Of a stretch of 64,000 bases of DNA, positions 50,917 through 57,817 are shown in pieces (position 1 is the first letter of the stretch; every line of letters begins with the position of its first letter). The notes under the pieces were generated by a model. The model saw nothing but the letters and a program-made list of their open reading frames with translations, made no database searches and was not told the origin of the DNA. The stretch is taken from contig NZ_JAUTWS010000034.1 in the NCBI RefSeq assembly GCF_030657435.1, positions 1-64,000 on the forward strand. Direction: 5' to 3'. This stretch comes from Paracraurococcus lichenis (GTDB taxonomy: Bacteria; Pseudomonadota; Alphaproteobacteria; Acetobacterales; Acetobacteraceae). Made by a program: the position numbers and the translations under genes.

Positions 50917-51939
50917 TTAATCCCGGCAGGGCTCCAGGATTATTCGCTCTGACGTGCCGGCGAGCACAGCGCGGTAGGCCGAGAGCGCTTCAGCGAGCCC
51001 GAAAACATTCGCCTCCGGCACCGCGAAGGGCTTGAGCTGGCCGCTTTCGAACGCGGGCCGGAGTGTATCAAGCACCACTCCGCAATCGCCGCTGTTCAGG
51101 GCGAGCGTGTCCACACCGACATAGCGGTGCCGTGCCCGGTAGAACGCCAGGATGTCGAACCTGACCGTGCGCTCGATCGTGGCGATGAGGACCTGGGTGC
51201 CGCCGCGGGCAAGGACACGGTTGGCAGTCTCGAAGTAGGAGCTGCCAACGCTGTTGTAGACGAGGTCGGCGCCGCGCCCGCCTGTCAGCGCCAGAACCTG
51301 CTCGGCTACGTCTCCAGCGTCGGCACTGACAACCGTGATTGGCCCGACCGCATGGCCGCGCCCAGTCCGGGCCGCACGTTCCACGCCGATGACTTGCGCA
51401 CTGGCCATAGCGGCGAGCTGAGTGACGGCCTGCCCGACCTTACCGTTCGAACCGAGAACCAGGACGACCATGCCCGGCCTGACGCCCCCCGCATCGCGTA
51501 ACCCGATCCAGGCGGTAACGAAGGGCACCCCCACTCCACCCGCCTCACGCAGTGACAGGCCAACTGGCACCTCGCGCAGATGCTCGGCGGCTATCACGAG
51601 ATATCGCGCATGGGTGCCGTCGCGCGTGATACCGAGATCCCCACCCGTGCCCCAGACGCTTTTGCCGACGAGGTGAGCCGGGCCGTCCACCACTGTGCCG
51701 GCGTAGTCGCGGCCAGGCGTACGTGGCCAGACGGCCTGCGGCATGGCGCCGAGCGCGGCCTTGACGTCCGACGGGTTCACCCCGGCAGCGGCGATCTGGA
51801 CGAGAGCGGCGCCTTTCTGCAGGGCCGGGATGGCGCGGATCTCAACTGGCAGGACGAGATGATCGAGGTCCGCTGCCTGCGCTACGACCCGCAATGCGGC
51901 ACCGTGGTGGATCATTGGCTGCTGCAGGGCAACGGACAT
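50917..51939 (-). CDS. MDR-family NADPH-dependent oxidoreductase (quinone reductase-like)
   Basis: 340 aa. GroES-like N-terminal domain with AAAGVNPSDVKAALGA and PGRDYAGTVV, then a Rossmann domain with VLVLGSNGKVGQAVTQLAA (GxGxxG-like). It lacks the Cys/Glu zinc-binding sets of classical alcohol dehydrogenases, so it belongs with quinone oxidoreductase/enoyl reductase types. Between the dioxygenase and TctC-like genes, same strand; likely reduces an intermediate of the pathway. Exact substrate unknown. Confidence 0.85.
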   Translation of the reverse strand: MSVALQQPMIHHGAALRVVAQAADLDHLVLPVEIRAIPALQKGAALVQIAAAGVNPSDVKAALGAMPQAVWPRTPGRDYAGTVVDGPAHLVGKSVWGTGGDLGITRDGTHARYLVIAAEHLREVPVGLSLREAGGVGVPFVTAWIGLRDAGGVRPGMVVLVLGSNGKVGQAVTQLAAMASAQVIGVERAARTGRGHAVGPITVVSADAGDVAEQVLALTGGRGADLVYNSVGSSYFETANRVLARGGTQVLIATIERTVRFDILAFYRARHRYVGVDTLALNSGDCGVVLDTLRPAFESGQLKPFAVPEANVFGLAEALSAYRAVLAGTSERIILEPCRD

Positions 51940-52013
51940 GGCACGGTCTCCGTGCTGCGCGGTTCAGGCGAAGGCAACTGACGGGCCTGGCGGCGCGCGT
52001 CCGACAGCCGGGC

Positions 52014-52901
52014 TTACGCGATCGGCGGGCGGGGAAGGCGGGCGCGCCCCCGGCGTAGGGTGAAGGCGTGGTCTAGCGAGTACCATTCGCCCACGCTGCC
52101 GTCCGGGGCCGGGCCGTCATGGTGGACCAGACTGCCAATCAAGGGGCGGGCAACACCGAAGGCGATGTCCCTTTCCAGCAGATCGTCCTCATTCACGAAA
52201 ACCTGGGTAACGAGCGTTCGGTAGCCCGGTCGGTGGATCAGGAAGTGCAGGTGCGCGGGGCGGAAGGGGTAGCGCCGCTGCGCCCGCAGCAATGCGCCTA
52301 CCGGGCCGCTGGTCGGTACGGGATAGGCGGCAGGACGGACCGAGACGAAGCGGAAGCCACCCTCGGCATCCGTCTCGAACCGGCCTCGCAGGTTCATCTC
52401 GGCTTGGCCGCTATCCTCATGCTCGTACAATCCAGCCGGCGAGGCGTGCCACACATCGACGCGGGCACCGGCGACAGGCCGGCCGTCCGGCTCCCGCACG
52501 ACACCACGGACAAAGAGCTTCGGACCCCGGGTCGGGCTGCGTAGAAGCGAGCCGCCATCCTGTGTCACCGGCGAGTGGTCACGCCAGAATGCGCCGAGCA
52601 GTGCGGCGGCGGGTTCGGTCGCGCCGTGCCGCCTGTCGCTCAGCAGGCAGGCCAAGGTGGAGACGCCGATCACGTCGGCGAACAGCACCATCTCGTTGTG
52701 CCGATCGGTACAGGCGCGGCCAACCGCGCCCAGGAAATCGAGGCCCTGTTCGAACTCCTGCTCGGTGGGCTGGACCTCTCGGATGAAAGCGTGGGCATGA
52801 CGCACCAGTGCGTCCATGATCTGGTGCAGCCTCGGGTCCGGCGTGTCGGCCATGGCTAGCCGGACAGCGGCGGTGACGTCCTCCTGCCCGTCGAGGATCA
52901 T
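52014..52901 (-). CDS. intradiol ring-cleavage dioxygenase (catechol/hydroxyquinol 1,2-dioxygenase type)
   Basis: 295 aa from ATG 52901 after AGGAGG. N-terminal helical dimerisation domain (about 1-110) and catalytic beta-sandwich. Fe(III) ligands are all present: Y159 (GLYEHED), Y193 (AAYPVP), H217 and H219 (RPAHLHF). Opens an aromatic diol to a muconate or maleylacetate-type product in the cytosol. The N-terminal domain separates it from protocatechuate 3,4-dioxygenase. First gene of a likely three-gene operon, divergent from the LacI-type regulator. Confidence 0.9.
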   Translation of the reverse strand: MILDGQEDVTAAVRLAMADTPDPRLHQIMDALVRHAHAFIREVQPTEQEFEQGLDFLGAVGRACTDRHNEMVLFADVIGVSTLACLLSDRRHGATEPAAALLGAFWRDHSPVTQDGGSLLRSPTRGPKLFVRGVVREPDGRPVAGARVDVWHASPAGLYEHEDSGQAEMNLRGRFETDAEGGFRFVSVRPAAYPVPTSGPVGALLRAQRRYPFRPAHLHFLIHRPGYRTLVTQVFVNEDDLLERDIAFGVARPLIGSLVHHDGPAPDGSVGEWYSLDHAFTLRRGRARLPRPPIA

Positions 52902-52924
52902 GCGCGGCCTCCTGCTGCGCCTTT

Positions 52925-52936
52925 GCAACCGTTTGC
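52925..52936. promoter_or_regulatory. LacI-type operator candidate
   Basis: GCAACCGTTTGC contains AACCGTTT, which fits the AANCGNTT core with the central CpG that LacI/GalR proteins recognise through their hinge helix. It lies in the 137-base gap between the divergent dioxygenase and LacI-type genes, 24 bases from the dioxygenase start. Function is inferred. Confidence 0.5.
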
Positions 52937-53038
52937 TGCACCGGATGGTTGTGGCGGCGCACAAGCGAGAGCAAGGAAAATCGACCTCACAGCGCCGCGA
53001 CTTTCCCTGCCTGCGGGCAAGTGCCTACAAAGCATTGC

Positions 53039-54133
53039 ATGACGCGTGGCCTAGTTCAGTGCTCTCGGCGTCTCCCCAAGGGCCCGGCGCCCGCCAGGCC
53101 CGCCCCGCCCACGCTACGTCAAGTGGCCGAAGCCGCCGGCGTGCATGTCTCAACTGCCTCACGCGCCCTCAAGCCGGACACACGCCACCTCGTCGCCGAT
53201 GCGGTCGTGGCTCGCGTGTTGGCCGAGGCCAAGCGCCTCGGCTATCACCCCGATGCCACTGCCGCGGCGCTCCGCACAGGCCGCTCGCGCCTGATCGGCG
53301 CCTTGGTGCCGGGCATTGCCAACCCGGTCTTCGCGCCGATACTGGCGGGCGCGGAGGCGGTCCTGGCTGCGCATGGCTATGCACTGCTCGTTGCGGACCC
53401 TGGCGACGATCCGGCGCGCGCCCTGGCGCTCGCCGACAGCATGGGTTCCAGGCGCGTGGACGGGCTACTCCTGGCGACCGCGACCGAACGCGACGACCCG
53501 GTCGTGACGCACTGCCTGGCGCGCGGAACACCCGTCGTGCTCATCAACCGCACAGAGGCGGCGGCGCGGGTGCCGGCCGTTGTGCCCGACGATGCCGGCG
53601 GCCTGCGGCTTGCTGTCGAGCACCTGGTCGCGCTCGGCCACCGTCGCATCGGGCATGTCGGCGGCCCGATCGGCCTCACCACTGGAACACGACGCCGCCT
53701 GGGCTTCGTTGGCGTCATGGTGGAGCATGGGCTCGATGCTTCTGCAGTCGAATCTTCAATGGCGTACACGCGCGAAGCCGGTGCTGTCGCATCAGCGCGC
53801 CTGCTTGCCCGCCGACCGGACCTGACCGCGCTCGCCTGCGCCAACGACCTGCTCGCCCTTGGCGCCTACGACACTCTCGCCGGGTTGAGTCGGACGGTGC
53901 CTCGGGACGTCTCTGTGACAGGGCACAACGATATGCCGCTTGTTGACATGGTCGCGCCGCCGCTCACCACGGTGCGCATCGGCCATGCCGAGATGGGGCA
54001 GGAGGGAGCACGGCTGCTGTTGCGCGCCATCGAGGATCGCACCGCAATACCGCCCGGCTGCACGACACTACTCCGACCCGAGATCGTGGTGCGTGCCTCG
54101 ACCGCACCCCCTTCCGCGACAGACCCTGCCTGA
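53039..54133 (+). CDS. LacI-family transcriptional regulator
   Basis: 364 aa from ATG 53039 (an in-frame GTG 90 bases upstream is less likely). Helix-turn-helix TLRQVAEAAGVHVSTASRAL near residue 24-43 and a hinge, then a periplasmic-binding-like ligand domain (about 85-345) with RSRLIGALVPGIANPVFAPI, HRRIGHVGGP and ALACANDLLALGAYD. Divergent from the dioxygenase operon with a matching operator between, so it most likely controls that operon in response to an aromatic compound or a product. Confidence 0.92.
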   Translation: MTRGLVQCSRRLPKGPAPARPAPPTLRQVAEAAGVHVSTASRALKPDTRHLVADAVVARVLAEAKRLGYHPDATAAALRTGRSRLIGALVPGIANPVFAPILAGAEAVLAAHGYALLVADPGDDPARALALADSMGSRRVDGLLLATATERDDPVVTHCLARGTPVVLINRTEAAARVPAVVPDDAGGLRLAVEHLVALGHRRIGHVGGPIGLTTGTRRRLGFVGVMVEHGLDASAVESSMAYTREAGAVASARLLARRPDLTALACANDLLALGAYDTLAGLSRTVPRDVSVTGHNDMPLVDMVAPPLTTVRIGHAEMGQEGARLLLRAIEDRTAIPPGCTTLLRPEIVVRASTAPPSATDPA

Positions 54134-54203
54134 GGTTCTGCAGCCTCGATCTAACCGTGCGCCGCTTCCTCGATTTATCGTCGGCAACCCACAGGTGCCG
54201 GCC

Positions 54204-54328
54204 TGGACTCTACGGCCACCCTTTTGGACTCTGCGGCCGCGACTCCAGGTTATTCCTTGGACTCTGGGGCCGTATTGCAAATAGAGAATTCAAAATACCT
54301 TTCGAATAGCTCCCGGCCGTAGAGTCCA
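54204..54328. repeat. iteron cluster and AT-rich patch: replication origin
   Basis: TGGACTCTRCGGCC-type iterons at 54204-54217, 54225-54238 and 54258-54271 (the last with GGGGCC), plus one inverted copy, GGCCGTAGAGTCCA, at 54315-54328. Between them, about 54272-54310 is AT-rich (ATTGCAAATAGAGAATTCAAAATACC), a good unwinding site. The rep gene starts 38 bases later. This is the classical layout of an iteron-controlled plasmid origin. Confidence 0.85.
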
Positions 54329-54365
54329 GGTTGCGCCTTGGGGTGGATCTGGTTGATGTGACGCT

Positions 54366-55283
54366 ATGGGACAGGTCCACCAGCTGATACTCACCCAGGG
54401 CATCGAGGCTGCTCGGGCGCAAGCCATGGACAAAGCCGAGCGCATGGCGGTGGATGCTGCGTTCGGAGTTCTCAGCGACGAGAAGGGGCGGATCGGCATC
54501 ACCCATGCCGGGTTCGCCATGGCGGCGCTGCCACACAAAAAGACCCTTGAGACGATCTGGAAGAAGGATGCCGGGCCGGTCCGGCTGCTGGTGGAGAGCG
54601 GAAACGACGCCGAGGGTAACCCGGTTGGCATTCCCTATGGCTCTATCGCCCGCATGATCCTGCTCTACTTGCAGACCCAGGCGGTACGCACCCGCTCGCG
54701 CGAGGTCGAGCTCGGGGCTTCAATGAACGCTTGGCTGAACGCTATGGACATCCCGGCCGGCGGCAAGACCTATCAGATCGTGCGGGAGCAGAGCCGCCGG
54801 ATCAGCCGCTGTCGCCTGACCTTCTTTCGGCGCACCGACACCGTCGAGATGGTGACCAACGGCGCGTTCGTGCGGGACGCCATACTGCCTTTGGACTCTA
54901 CGGCCGCCCAGCTTCCCCTGTGGCAGGACCGGGTCCGCCTCGACGAAGGGTTCTATCAGTCGCTGATCGACCACCCGCTCCCGCTGCGGGAAGAAGCGGT
55001 GCGGCAGATTTCCAACCGGTCCATGGCGATCGACTTCTATGTCTGGCTCGCCTACCGCCTGCATGCGCTGGATCGACCCGTGCCGATCTCCTGGGCGGCC
55101 CTGAAGAGCCAGTTCGGCCAGTCCTACGCCGTGGCCCGCAAGTTCCGCCGCGACGCGACGGCTAACCTAGTCCTGGCGCTGGCGGTCTATCCCGAGGCCA
55201 AGTTGGTGATCGACGACAAGGACGGGCTGATCCTCTACCCGTCGCCGCCGCCGGTGGCGGAGCGTCGATTGGCCACCGCCTGA
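54366..55283 (+). CDS. plasmid replication initiator (RepA-type)
   Basis: 305 aa from ATG 54366. Helical N-terminus, then segments usual for the RepA_C/winged-helix initiators of alphaproteobacterial plasmids: IPYGSIARMILLYLQTQAVR, MNAWLNAMDIPAGG, SRRISRCRLTF and SMAIDFYVWLAYRL. It binds the iterons on its upstream side and starts replication. An iteron lies inside its own coding region (54892-54905) and another just after the stop. Autoregulation by iteron binding is expected for the family. Confidence 0.88.
   Translation: MGQVHQLILTQGIEAARAQAMDKAERMAVDAAFGVLSDEKGRIGITHAGFAMAALPHKKTLETIWKKDAGPVRLLVESGNDAEGNPVGIPYGSIARMILLYLQTQAVRTRSREVELGASMNAWLNAMDIPAGGKTYQIVREQSRRISRCRLTFFRRTDTVEMVTNGAFVRDAILPLDSTAAQLPLWQDRVRLDEGFYQSLIDHPLPLREEAVRQISNRSMAIDFYVWLAYRLHALDRPVPISWAALKSQFGQSYAVARKFRRDATANLVLALAVYPEAKLVIDDKDGLILYPSPPPVAERRLATA
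54892..54905 (+). repeat. iteron copy inside the rep coding region
   Basis: TGGACTCTACGGCC, identical to iteron 1, read in frame as LDSTAA in the Rep protein. Confidence 0.9.
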
Positions 55284-55287
55284 TATT

Positions 55288-55301
55288 TGGACTCTACGGC
55301 C
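55288..55301 (+). repeat. iteron copy after the rep stop
   Basis: TGGACTCTACGGCC starts five bases after the rep stop codon (55281-55283 is TGA) and is followed by CGCCC as in the internal copy. Confidence 0.9.
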
Positions 55302-55312
55302 GCCCGCCCCCT

Positions 55313-55495
55313 TTGTGGGACACTCTTAGTGAACGCCCGGATCTGCATCCGCAAGGCGACCGCTGGCAAATGGTCGGCAGCGCGGGCGGGGTCGTGGTCT
55401 TGTTCGTGGTGCACACCGACCCTGTCAAGCACGAGGTCGGCCACATCATCAGCGTGCGGAAGGCAACGCCACACAAGCGGAGCGCGTATGAATAA
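55313..55495 (+). pseudogene. BrnT-type toxin remnant (C-terminal part)
   Basis: The frame reads RPDLHPQGDRWQMVGSAGGV, VVLFVVHTD and GHIISVRKATPHKRSAYE, the C-terminal half of BrnT ribonuclease toxins (the RIISARKATxxERxxYE end). The first 40 or so residues, which hold part of the catalytic surface, are replaced by the iteron-containing rep flank, and no good start codon exists (a TTG opens the frame). Its stop overlaps the next ATG, as in intact brnTA pairs. Confidence 0.55.
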
Positions 55496-55700
55496 GGGAC
55501 TTCCTGGGATGCCTGCGGAGCTCTCCCCAGAGCTCCTGGCGAGCTTCGGGCAGCCGCCGATGTCGCGCGTCAATCTGGCCCTGTGCGTATTGCCGTCCCA
55601 GCGCCATGCCACACCTGCTGCTCGCGTCCTGCGGCAAATGGAATTAAGTCAGGGTGACTTCGTCAACAGGTTGATGAGCGGATGCCCCAGGGCTGGAGTT
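55488..55700 (+). pseudogene. BrnA-type antitoxin remnant
   Basis: From ATG 55488 the frame reads MNKGLPGMPAELSPELLASF, close to BrnA antitoxin starts, overlapping the BrnT-like frame by 8 bases. After about 30 residues it no longer follows the usual DNA-binding ribbon-helix-helix; the open frame runs on to 55982 without meaning and on top of the opposite parD-like gene. A broken antitoxin is the best reading. Confidence 0.4.
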
Positions 55701-55708
55701 TCGCGATC

Positions 55709-55906
55709 CTATGCGGCCTTTGGAGCAGTTGCGCCGGCGGGTAGAGGAGCAGATGCTGGGGCAGTGCCGTCTTCCCATTCACGGAGGGCGAGGAGGCGCA
55801 AAGCCTCGCGGACGACATCGCCATCGTCGAGATATCGGCCCGAGGCGACAGCCTCTTCAATGAAGGCATTGAGCCGCTCGGTGAGCTTAACGGTCCTGGT
55901 TTGCAC
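55709..55906 (-). CDS. ParD-like antitoxin, no partner toxin
   Basis: 65 aa from GTG 55906 with GGAG 9 bases upstream. Ribbon-helix-helix: VQTRTVKLTERLNAFIEEAV, then SGRYLDDGDVVREALRLLALRE, exactly the ParD/CopG antitoxin pattern. The tail (TAPASAPLPAGATAPKAA) is unlike the usual ParD C-terminus that wraps ParE, and no parE follows downstream on the minus strand. So it is an orphan or truncated antitoxin beside a replication origin. Confidence 0.6.
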   Translation of the reverse strand: MQTRTVKLTERLNAFIEEAVASGRYLDDGDVVREALRLLALREWEDGTAPASAPLPAGATAPKAA

Positions 55907-55982
55907 GGTAAGTCTCCAGGGCGGGACGAAACTGAGTGTCACATTGTGCCATGAAGCAAAGTCGATTCGACAACTGGGGTGA

Positions 55983-56571
55983 AACAAGAACATGCTGATA
56001 GGCGCATTATGGTGCGGGCACGAAAGAAGTTTGGAGAATTTGTTTAGTAATCACAGCAGATATCGAGCGCGCTTTGTGCGCGGCGCCGCGAAGATGGCTT
56101 GTTTATCCAGCACGCATTGCGAAGCCGGCGGCGATGCTACAGGTTAACATCTGTTAAACTGCAACCCGAAACATCTCCCACAATGACCAGCAACCGATAT
56201 AGGGTGTGCTGACGGGCACGCGGAGACCGGGCAGCGGCCCGACGCGGTCGGGCCGTAGCGCCGGCTCCGTATTTTCCCGGGGTCGCTCCTGTCCAGGTCC
56301 GAGCACTAGAATGGCCTCGTCCCTCGGCTCCAGAAGAGAGCCTCGCCACGCGCAGGGCGTGGCGGCGCCCGGATCCGGTCGATCCCCTCCGGTACCGCGC
56401 GTCGCACTCTCCTGCCATCTGGCGGCCGTCTCCGGATCGGGTAGGCGCAGGCCCGTGCGGCTTGCCCGGCGGGGTACGGTCGGCGCGGCAAGGGCCAGCA
56501 TCGTCGAAAGCCACCACCGACCGCAGCTGGGCACTCACGGCCCGGCCACGCGTCGCACAGGACCTCCAGCC
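55983..56571. other. intergenic; AT-rich left half, no gene supported
   Basis: About 590 bases. 55985-56200 is AT-rich for this window and may hold promoters. 56200-56571 has open frames on both strands; a minus-strand frame at 56154-56534 has some protein-like segments (LLEPRDEAILVLGPG) but no ribosome-binding site or family match, so it is left uncalled. Confidence 0.4.
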
Positions 56572-57183
56572 ATGGCCGTGTTCCCCAGGACGAAGCACCG
56601 GTCGCCACCCAAGCCGCAGACGCTGCACGCGCCCGGCCTGCTGCCCAGCCTGCCCGCGGGCGCCAGGTTCGGCTTCCATCTCGCGCGGCCGCTTGATGCA
56701 GGTCATCCCGATCCGGTCCGCACCCCAACGGACTACTCGCCCTCCCGCTTCAGCGGACTCACCGCCGTCACCACCCTGGCGGAGGCGACGGCGCGGCAGG
56801 AGCAGCCGAACCCGGTGATCTCCCGGCTGGCACAGGAACTCGCCCGGGTCAGCGAGATCACCCGGCTACGCGCAGAGGGCAATGCGGAGATGGCCGGCCG
56901 GGCGACGACGCTGGACAGCCGGGAGTCCTGGGCCGTGACTTGGCGGCGGTGGGCCATCGCGGATCTAGGCGATGCCGCCGAGGCTTCGAAGCGCGCCTAT
57001 GTGATCCATCGCGGCGAGGTCTATCCGCATCGCCTCTTCCTCGACCGGGCGGGGCGGCAACTGCTCGCCGTGCAGCCGCGGGAGCCACGCTCCAGCCTAC
57101 GCTACACCAGGCTGCAGGAGGGCATGACGCTCGAGGAGCTCTACGGTCCCTTCGCCCGCCTCTCCGACTCGCCGCGCGGGTGA
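56572..57183 (+). CDS. hypothetical protein
   Basis: 203 aa from ATG 56572 (the frame is open further upstream, where it turns Arg/Ser-rich and non-coding in look). Basic Pro-rich N-terminus, helical middle (LAQELARVSEITRLRAEGNA) and a mixed C-terminal part (EVYPHRLFLDRAGRQLLAVQ). No family recognised. Convergent with the response regulator gene, 23 bases apart. Confidence 0.5.
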   Translation: MAVFPRTKHRSPPKPQTLHAPGLLPSLPAGARFGFHLARPLDAGHPDPVRTPTDYSPSRFSGLTAVTTLAEATARQEQPNPVISRLAQELARVSEITRLRAEGNAEMAGRATTLDSRESWAVTWRRWAIADLGDAAEASKRAYVIHRGEVYPHRLFLDRAGRQLLAVQPREPRSSLRYTRLQEGMTLEELYGPFARLSDSPRG

Positions 57184-57205
57184 CGCTGCGGCGGTGACGC
57201 GCCGC

Positions 57206-57817
57206 TCAGGGGCCGAGCCCGGCCGCGAGCGCGACGCGCACCGCCTCCGCGAAGGCACGGCAGCCGAGCTTTTGCATGATCGAGGCGCGATAGGTCTCGA
57301 CGGTGCGCGGGCTGATCCCGAGCCCGTGGGCGACGAGCTTGTTCGGCTCCCCGGCGACGAGCCGCTGCAGCACCTGCCGCTCGCGCGGCGTGAGGCCGGC
57401 GACGCGCGCGCCTGCCTCCGCCGCGGCCGGATCGGCGGGTGCCTGGCGCGACGCAGCCTCGACGATGGCCGCCAGCAGCCGCTCGGCGGCGAAGGGCTTC
57501 TCGATGAAGTCCACCGCACCGGCGCGCATAGCGCGCACGGCCAGCGGCACGTCGCCATGGCCGGTGATCACCACCACCGGCACCGGCTCGCCGCGACGGT
57601 GCAACGCCTCCACGAGCGCCACGCCGTCTATCCCCTCGCCGAGCCGCACATCCGCCACCACGCAGGCTGTCCCGGGCGGCAGGCCGGCCGCCAGCAGCGC
57701 CTCGGCGCTGGCATGGCCGAGGCAGCGTCGCCCGGCGGTCGAGAGCAGGAACTCGATGGAGGCGCGCAACTCTGCGTCGTCGTCCACGACGACGACCAGG
57801 TCCGGCAGCCCGGTCAT
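57206..57817 (-). CDS. FixJ-family response regulator
   Basis: 203 aa. Receiver domain with D12-D14, phospho-acceptor D56 (VVADVRLGEG), T in VVITGHGD and K in IEKPFA; LuxR-type helix-turn-helix at about 140-200 (LTPRERQVLQRLVAGEPNKL, RTVETYRASIMQKL). Partner of the kinase immediately upstream, with which it overlaps (ATGA). Target genes unknown; the nearby flagellar genes are candidates. Confidence 0.93.
   Translation of the reverse strand: MTGLPDLVVVVDDDAELRASIEFLLSTAGRRCLGHASAEALLAAGLPPGTACVVADVRLGEGIDGVALVEALHRRGEPVPVVVITGHGDVPLAVRAMRAGAVDFIEKPFAAERLLAAIVEAASRQAPADPAAAEAGARVAGLTPRERQVLQRLVAGEPNKLVAHGLGISPRTVETYRASIMQKLGCRAFAEAVRVALAAGLGP

Noticed and set aside
56154..56534. 126-codon minus-strand frame with some protein-like segments
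   Set aside because: No ribosome-binding site, no family match and only moderate codon bias; opposite frames look equally good.
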